Source: Sphingobium sp. (lineage in GTDB: Bacteria; Pseudomonadota; Alphaproteobacteria; Sphingomonadales; Sphingomonadaceae). From it: a stretch of DNA of 20,491 nt. Below are positions 15,915 to 20,491 of the stretch, piece after piece. Position 1 is the first letter of the stretch, and each line of letters opens with the position of its first letter. A program made the translations under genes and the position numbers. The notes beneath the pieces were generated by a model. That model worked only from the letters and a program-made list of their open reading frames with translations. It made no database searches and was not told the origin of the DNA. The stretch covers positions 1 to 20,491 of the forward strand of contig NZ_QFOA01000059.1 of NCBI RefSeq assembly GCF_003248505.1, in the 5' to 3' direction.

Positions 15915-16646
15915 TCAGCGCATTACGCACGCCGATGCCTGCTCTCCCTCCCCGTCGTTTCGCCACCAAGAGAGCATGGGCGCGGCTCGGGCCATGACGT
16001 GCCAGAAATGGGCGCTGGCATCCGCGATGGCCGAAGGATCGACCTTCAATCCCATGAAAGTGTGTTCGATCAACTCGTCAACATAGGCGCGCGGTTCCAC
16101 CGACCGCAGCATCAGCCTTCGTCGCCCCTCGATCGTCATGCCCACGATCAGGTCCACCGCGACATCAATGGAACGAAATCGCATCTGTCCCTTGTCGCGG
16201 GCTGCCTTCAGCGCATCGCGAACGATGCGGTCGAACATGCTGGCACGCGTAAAATAATCGACATAGTCGATACGGCAGGTAAAGCCGCCCCAGCGCGGAT
16301 CGTGCCAGGCGCGCACCATCGCCATGGATGCGCCGCCCACGGCCCTGACGAGGGGGTCCGGAACGTCGTCGAACAATCGCCGGAATTCGGCCATCAGGTC
16401 CGCCGTCATCCGCTCGCCCAGTTCATTCACCGCGGCATCGAGGGAATCGAAATATTTATAGAAGCTGCCGCGCGACACATCCGCCGCGCGGATCACGTCA
16501 TCGATCACCAGGCTACCGCTGCCCTGCCCCGGCTGATACAGGTCCAGCACGGCATCCAGCAGCCGCTCCCGCATCCGCGCGCGCCTGATCGCCGCCGCCG
16601 CCGTGCGCGGATCGACAGCGATGGATACAGGCGCGGCGTCGGACAT
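15915..16646 (-). CDS. TetR-family transcriptional regulator
   Basis: The start at 16646 (243 residues) lies 7 bases after the stop of the NTF2-like gene; the open frame continues upstream inside that gene and is rejected. The N-terminal helix-turn-helix is typical: RERLLDAVLDLY, then LVIDDVIRAADVSRGSFYKYFDSLDAAV (about 46-73), cited for ADVSRGSFYKYF. The remaining about 170 residues form the variable helical ligand-binding domain. TetR proteins are usually repressors released by a small ligand. It is probably the local regulator of the divergent oxidoreductase genes, and an inverted repeat at 18316-18344 is the best candidate operator. It is probably co-transcribed with the flavoprotein and NTF2-like genes, which would make it autoregulated. 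Confidence 0.9.
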   Translation of the reverse strand: MSDAAPVSIAVDPRTAAAAIRRARMRERLLDAVLDLYQPGQGSGSLVIDDVIRAADVSRGSFYKYFDSLDAAVNELGERMTADLMAEFRRLFDDVPDPLVRAVGGASMAMVRAWHDPRWGGFTCRIDYVDYFTRASMFDRIVRDALKAARDKGQMRFRSIDVAVDLIVGMTIEGRRRLMLRSVEPRAYVDELIEHTFMGLKVDPSAIADASAHFWHVMARAAPMLSWWRNDGEGEQASACVMR

Positions 16647-16653
16647 GGCGGGC

Positions 16654-17022
16654 TTATTGCATCGGGTGGAAATAGCGCGCAAGCAGGCTGCCATCCTCAC
16701 CGAATATATAATGTTCCATGCTGTGCACGCGAACCGGCTTCCCGTCATATTCGCCTTCGTTGCGGACATAGATGACGGCTTCGTTGCCGCTGACCTTCAC
16801 GTCCTCAACCACCAGCTTCCATCCGATATATTGCCTGCACAGCGCTTCCAGCTTGTCCCAGCCTTCCTGCACCGGACCGGTGGCCGGATCCTGAACCTTG
16901 AAGCCGCCCGGCGCGATCGCCCGGAACGCGGCCATGAAATCATCGATGCGGCCCTCGCTGAACATGTCGGCCTGGGTCTTCAGGAATGTCACGATTTCCT
17001 GCGGCGTGGGATGAGTTGTCAT
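16654..17022 (-). CDS. NTF2/SnoaL-like small protein
   Basis: The start at 17022 (122 residues) is chosen because AGGAGAAGGACAT leads directly to it; an earlier GTG at 17040 overlaps the upstream stop but lacks such a site. The protein has the cone-shaped alpha+beta pattern of the NTF2-like superfamily: an initial helix (IVTFLKTQADMFSEGRIDDF), the middle VQEGWDKLEALCRQYIGW, and paired strands KLVVEDVKVSG, AVIYVRNEGEYDGKPVRVHSMEHYIF. The strands are cited for the positions about 74-110. Family members include isomerases, dehydratases, hydrolases and non-catalytic binding proteins, so activity cannot be fixed. Placement between a flavoprotein and its regulator suggests a role in the same pathway. 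Confidence 0.82.
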   Translation of the reverse strand: MTTHPTPQEIVTFLKTQADMFSEGRIDDFMAAFRAIAPGGFKVQDPATGPVQEGWDKLEALCRQYIGWKLVVEDVKVSGNEAVIYVRNEGEYDGKPVRVHSMEHYIFGEDGSLLARYFHPMQ

Positions 17023-17036
17023 ATGTCCTTCTCCTG

Positions 17037-18287
17037 TCACTTCGTTTTTGCCCAGAGCGGGGCTGGCGCAATGTCGGGCAACAACGCGATATTGGATCGC
17101 TGCCCCGTGATCGCCCGACCGTAGAGTTCGAGCGAAAGCTGTGCGTTCAGCGCATTATGACGGGTACCGACGCTCAGGTCGCGCCATATTCTTTGCAAGG
17201 GGCTGGACAGCGCGAAGGCGCCCGGTCCGGCCACGTCCATCAGCCGGTTGCCCGCCGCCCGCAGCAATTCCATCGCATAGCCGCAATCCGCCTGTATCTG
17301 CGCCTTGTCGAAGCCGGTGAGCACGCGATGTTGCGCGGTTTCGTCCAGCATTCCGGCGGCCCGGCGGATATGCAGCCAGGCCGAATCTATCTCCATCGCC
17401 GCGCGACCGGTCGTGCCGACCAGAGCCTCCGAGCCGGTTTGCCCGGCATAGGTCCAGCCGACCACCTGCCGCTTGGGCATCGCCTGCACCACGCCTTCGA
17501 GCAATGCCGTCGCCGCACCCAGCATCGGCGCGAGCACGCCTAAAGGAAACAGCGGCTCCATCGGCCAGCGGTCGCGCGGTTCCAGACCCTCCATCGCCAA
17601 TATCGCCTCGGCAGGGGGCGTGCGCGACGACCAGAGGATCTGTTCCTCAGGCACGAACAAATCCTGCGCCACGATCATGTTGCTGCCGGACCCGGCCATG
17701 CCCGCGACATGCCAATTATCCTCGATCGAACAGGCCGGATCGCGCAGATTGAGGAACGCCATGGCGGGTTCGGCTCCCCCATCGGTTTCGATCATGACGC
17801 CGTTCAAGGCCCAGTCGGCGTGCAGGCAGCCCGATCCGTAACCCCAGCGCCCCGACACGCGATAGCCGCCCGGGGCCGCAACCGCCTTGCCCGATAGCGC
17901 AGAGGCGCTGCAGAACAATTCGTCGCCGGTCTGGAACAGACGCTCCGTCATGACCGGCGGCAGGCCGAGCGCCATCCCGGTAATGCCCGACAGCAAACCA
18001 TAGGCCCAAGCGGAGCCTACGCAGCCCTTCGCCAGTTCCGCGACCGTCTCGATATGGGTGATCAGCTTGTGGCCCGGCCCACCGGCGCGCACGGGCGCGG
18101 TGATATGGAACAGGCCGGACGCGCGCAACGCGTCCATCACCGGCGGAACGACCCGCCGCTCGCGTTCGCAGGCCGCGGCATGCTCCGCGAGCAAATCCCG
18201 CATGGACGCCGCGACGCCGACCGGGTCGGTCACCGCGGCAACCTGTCGCTTCTCAACTGCTTGCTTTTCCATCACCCCGGCACCCAT
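17037..18287 (-). CDS. Acyl-CoA-dehydrogenase-fold flavoprotein, probable flavin-dependent monooxygenase (group D)
   Basis: I place the start at 18287 (416 residues), 7 bases after AGGAG; the longer open frame above it is antisense to the short-chain dehydrogenase. The protein has the acyl-CoA dehydrogenase fold: an N-terminal helical region (RASGLFHITAPVRAGG), a middle beta domain (GGYRVSGRWGYGSG, WALNGVMIE, WHVAGMAGSGSNMIV) and a C-terminal helical bundle ending QRIWRDLSVGTRHNAL. The GYRVSGRWGYGSG and MAGSGS patterns match the HsaA/DszC/p-hydroxyphenylacetate hydroxylase type, in which reduced flavin comes from a separate reductase. No such reductase is in the window. A true dehydrogenase of an unusual substrate is the alternative; the catalytic base was not identified. 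It heads the - strand unit, ahead of the NTF2-like and TetR genes. Confidence 0.82.
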   Translation of the reverse strand: MGAGVMEKQAVEKRQVAAVTDPVGVAASMRDLLAEHAAACERERRVVPPVMDALRASGLFHITAPVRAGGPGHKLITHIETVAELAKGCVGSAWAYGLLSGITGMALGLPPVMTERLFQTGDELFCSASALSGKAVAAPGGYRVSGRWGYGSGCLHADWALNGVMIETDGGAEPAMAFLNLRDPACSIEDNWHVAGMAGSGSNMIVAQDLFVPEEQILWSSRTPPAEAILAMEGLEPRDRWPMEPLFPLGVLAPMLGAATALLEGVVQAMPKRQVVGWTYAGQTGSEALVGTTGRAAMEIDSAWLHIRRAAGMLDETAQHRVLTGFDKAQIQADCGYAMELLRAAGNRLMDVAGPGAFALSSPLQRIWRDLSVGTRHNALNAQLSLELYGRAITGQRSNIALLPDIAPAPLWAKTK

Positions 18288-18488
18288 CCGAATCTCCTGT
18301 CGCATTATTTCGAAAGCAATAATGACATAATTGTCATTTATTGCAAGTGCCGTGCGGAGATCGACAGGCCGCAGCGCTATTAAGGCCAACCTACCTCCCG
18401 ATAGGCCGGTGTAAAACATATGTCTTCTAGGGTTCGCGCCATCAACCGTAGTGCCACACAGGCCGGTGCAAGAGAGGACTTTCACCCG
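18288..18488. promoter_or_regulatory. Divergent promoter region with TetR-like operator
   Basis: This 201-base gap separates the divergent flavoprotein and short-chain dehydrogenase starts. Bases 18300-18350 are strikingly A/T-rich in a GC-rich surrounding. On the - strand TTGCAA (18346-18341) and ATTATT (18323-18318) are spaced 17 bases apart and could be a weak -35/-10 pair, with the inverted repeat 18316-18344 over and between them. A second overlapping pair, CATTAT (18303-18308) and ATAATG (18319-18324), adds dyad symmetry. No clear promoter for the + strand gene is seen. Confidence 0.55.
18316..18344. promoter_or_regulatory. Inverted repeat, candidate operator for the TetR-family regulator
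   Basis: Left arm GCAATAATGACA and right arm TGTCATTTATTGC flank the 4-base spacer TAAT. The inner 5 bases of the arms (TGACA/TGTCA) match perfectly, and the outer arms match after one extra base on the right. It lies 29-57 bases upstream of the flavoprotein start, a common position for a repressor site. The TetR gene is two genes downstream in the same unit, so the assignment is by neighbourhood. Confidence 0.55.
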
Positions 18489-19325
18489 ATGCGTAAAATC
18501 GACCTTCCGCCCTTCGATTCTGCTGCTTTCGTCGAAAAATACGGTCCTTGGGCCATCATCGCCGGCGCTTCGGAGGGTACGGGCGCATGCTATGCGGAAC
18601 AGCTGGCCGCCATGGGCATCAATCTGGTGCTGGTATCGCGCCGCCAGGAAGCGCTCGATGCCCTGGGCCAGCGTCTCGCCGCCGCCCATGGTATCGAATA
18701 TCGCGCCCTGACCGGCGACCTTACCCAGACGGGCATGGGATCGCGCCTGGTCGAAGCGACTGCCGATCTGGACATCGGCCTCTACATCTCCAATGCGGGC
18801 GCGGATGGCGCGGGCAACAGCTTCTTCGGCTCTCCGGTCGACCGTTCGCTCAACCTGCTGACGATGAATGCGGCCAATGTGCTGGAAGCCGTCCATGGCT
18901 TCGGTAACCGCTTCGTCAAGCGCGGCAAGGGTGGGATCGTCATCATGTCGTCGGGCGCGGGCCTGGGCGGACAACCCTGGCTGACCATGTATTCGGCCAC
19001 CAAGGCGTTCGAACTGAACTTCGTCGAATCCCTCTGGGCCGAACTCGACGGTCAGAATATCGACATCGTCGGCGTGGCCGCGCCGATCATGGACACGCCC
19101 ACGCTGCGCCGCGCGACCGAGGGTCTGGGCATGGACTATAGCGCCGCCTACGATCCCGATGACGTCTGCGCGCTGGCGCTGGCGCAATTGGGCAAGGAAC
19201 CGCTGGTGATCGTGCCGGACGGCCCGGACGAAGAGAAGATTCCCCAGATCCAGGCCGATCGCAAGACCCGGCTCGTGGCGCTGGCCGAATGGGGCAAGGC
19301 CTACACCGCCGCTGCGAACGCCTGA
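18489..19325 (+). CDS. Short-chain dehydrogenase/reductase (SDR)
   Basis: The start at 18489 (278 residues) has GAGAGGA upstream; an ATG at 18420 is in frame but has no good site. The protein is a classical SDR. It has the cofactor glycine motif GASEGTG (26-32), the NAG motif at 102-104 (SNAGADG), the catalytic serine in MSSGAG (about 154-155) and the YSATK catalytic pair Y168 and K172. An RR after strand 2 (VSRR, about 49-52) is suggestive of NADP(H) preference. It is therefore an active NAD(P)-dependent alcohol/ketone oxidoreductase, most likely acting on a lipophilic substrate given the neighbours, but the substrate is not deducible. It is divergent from the flavoprotein and 17 bases upstream of the next FAD oxidoreductase, which it is probably co-transcribed with. 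Confidence 0.92.
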   Translation: MRKIDLPPFDSAAFVEKYGPWAIIAGASEGTGACYAEQLAAMGINLVLVSRRQEALDALGQRLAAAHGIEYRALTGDLTQTGMGSRLVEATADLDIGLYISNAGADGAGNSFFGSPVDRSLNLLTMNAANVLEAVHGFGNRFVKRGKGGIVIMSSGAGLGGQPWLTMYSATKAFELNFVESLWAELDGQNIDIVGVAAPIMDTPTLRRATEGLGMDYSAAYDPDDVCALALAQLGKEPLVIVPDGPDEEKIPQIQADRKTRLVALAEWGKAYTAAANA

Positions 19326-19342
19326 TCGGAAGGATATTGAGC

Positions 19343-20491
19343 ATGACGGAACAGGTAGACGTCGTCGTCATAGGTGCGGGACATAACGGCATGGCCGCCG
19401 CCGGCTATCTGGCCCGTGAGGGCAAGAAGGTCGTGGTGGTCGAACGCATGGCCAAGGTCGGGGGCATGACCAGCTCTGGTTATATGATTCCCGAGGCGCC
19501 GGACCATCTGGTGACGCCCTGCGCGGTCGAACTGTTGTTCGCGCGCAAATCCGGCATCATCGAAGATTTCGAGCTGCATAAATATGGCCTGCGCACCGTC
19601 GATCCCGATCCGACCTATGCCTATCTTCATCCGGACGGCAGTTCGATCGCGCTGTTCTACGATTATCATCGCACGGCGGAGGATATCGCGCGGATCAACC
19701 GCAATGACGGCAAAGCCTATCTGGAGTTCATGAAGACGCTGAACGTCATGATGGACATCGGCTTCCCGCTGATGATGGCGGAGCCCGGACGCCCGGACGT
19801 CGGCAACCTTTCGAAGATGATCGGCAGCGCGGTCCGCAACGTCCGCCTCAAGGACGAACTGGTCGCCATGTCCAAGGCGACGGCGGACCAGATTGCCTGC
19901 GAACGGTTCGAACATCCCGCGACCATCGCCCTGCTGCTGGGCATCGCCGCTGGTGCCGGACCGGTCGACGACGATGGCAACGCGGCGGCCTATATGATCT
20001 TCGCCGTCACGCATAAATATGGCACCGGCAAGCCGATCGGCAGCCTTCAGTCCTTTTCCGACGCCCTTGCCCGCAGTATCGAAGCGTCGGGCGCGACGAT
20101 CCAGCTCAACGCCGGCGTTGCGGAAATCCTGGTCGAGGATGGCGCCGCCAGGGGCGTGCGGCTGGAGGACGGCCGGGTCATCCGGTCCAAGATGGTGATC
20201 GCCACCTGCGATCCGCGCACTGCCATGCGGCTGACGACGCCCGGCGGCGTACCCCGGACGCTGATGCAGCGGATCGAACATGCGCCAGCGAACCGCTCGA
20301 ACGCGGCGCCGTTCCTCGCCAATGTCGCGATGTCGGGTCCGCTGACGCTCAAGAAGCATCAGGACATGCGCCATGACGATGCCGACCTCAACAAGGCGGT
20401 CGGGCTGGTCGGCACGCCGGAGGAAGTGCGCGAAGCCTTCGCCGCGGCGCGTCGCGGCGACATTCCGGACCGCCACGCGGTCTCGCTCAGC
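19343..20491 (+). CDS. Phytoene-desaturase-like FAD-dependent oxidoreductase, 3'-truncated by window end
   Basis: The frame opens at ATG 19343, preceded by GGAAGGA, and stays open to the last base (383 codons), so the stop is outside the window. The N-terminus has the Rossmann dinucleotide motif VVVIGAGHNGMAAAGYLA (about 7-24), then the second-strand acidic residue in VVVVERMAKVGGMTSSGY, as in phytoene desaturase/CrtI-like NAD(P)/FAD oxidoreductases. A later strand SKMVIATCDPRTAM (about 288-301) is the FAD-proximal conserved region of the family. Such enzymes desaturate or oxidise hydrophobic substrates and need not act on carotenoids. It is 17 bases after the SDR gene and probably cooperates with it. 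The substrate is unknown and the missing C-terminus limits the call. Confidence 0.85.
   Translation, partial: MTEQVDVVVIGAGHNGMAAAGYLAREGKKVVVVERMAKVGGMTSSGYMIPEAPDHLVTPCAVELLFARKSGIIEDFELHKYGLRTVDPDPTYAYLHPDGSSIALFYDYHRTAEDIARINRNDGKAYLEFMKTLNVMMDIGFPLMMAEPGRPDVGNLSKMIGSAVRNVRLKDELVAMSKATADQIACERFEHPATIALLLGIAAGAGPVDDDGNAAAYMIFAVTHKYGTGKPIGSLQSFSDALARSIEASGATIQLNAGVAEILVEDGAARGVRLEDGRVIRSKMVIATCDPRTAMRLTTPGGVPRTLMQRIEHAPANRSNAAPFLANVAMSGPLTLKKHQDMRHDDADLNKAVGLVGTPEEVREAFAAARRGDIPDRHAVSLS

Noticed and set aside
18288..19187. N-terminal extension of the flavoprotein frame
   Set aside because: It runs antisense through the SDR gene, whereas a good ribosome binding site and family-like start occur at 18287.
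19343..20491. Carotenoid pathway phytoene desaturase
   Set aside because: Only general CrtI-like FAD motifs are seen, and there are no other carotenoid genes in the window; many such proteins act on other substrates.

Overview
The window is high-GC and reads as a chromosomal accessory region of an alphaproteobacterium. A sphingomonad (Sphingobium, Sphingomonas or Novosphingobium type) is most likely. This is an inference from the FecI/FecR/TonB-receptor module, the alternate chaperone-usher pilus, the GINT1-like protein and the protein style; no rRNA or tRNA is present to confirm it. All coding is tightly packed, with many 4-base stop/start overlaps. I see no CRISPR array, tRNA, rRNA or intact insertion sequence.

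Region 1 (1-1145, + strand) is the 3' end of a two-component locus. It holds the last two receiver domains of a protein that enters from outside the window, overlapped by a single-domain CheY-like regulator. Region 2 (1181-5590, - strand) is a compact four-gene chaperone-usher pilus operon of the CS1/alternate type, transcribed as major pilin, second pilin, usher, chaperone. There is no large adhesin. The second pilin lacks the N-terminal donor-strand segment of the first, so it may be the tip subunit. Region 3 (5591-6169) is about 580 bases without a convincing gene and carries the likely pilus promoter and a small inverted repeat.

Region 4 (6170-15822) is a surface-polysaccharide or glycolipid locus. 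On the + strand are a GT4 glycosyltransferase (6170-7279) and a three-gene run: a glycerophosphotransferase-like protein, a GINT1-like beta-propeller protein and a second GT4 enzyme (12539-15822). Between them, on the - strand, lies an unusual overlapping run: a Wzx-like flippase, an ECF sigma factor, a FecR anti-sigma factor and a FecA-type TonB-dependent receptor. The flippase stop overlaps the sigma-factor start, so a polysaccharide export step and a cell-surface signalling system appear translationally coupled. The receptor gene is frameshifted near its 3' end.

Region 5 (15915-20491) is a small catabolic or biosynthetic cluster. On the - strand are an acyl-CoA-dehydrogenase-fold flavoprotein, an NTF2/SnoaL-like protein and a TetR regulator. 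Diverging on the + strand are a short-chain dehydrogenase and a phytoene-desaturase-like FAD oxidoreductase that runs off the window end. A good inverted repeat in the divergent promoter region (18316-18344) is the likely TetR-family operator. The substrate is not identifiable from this window.
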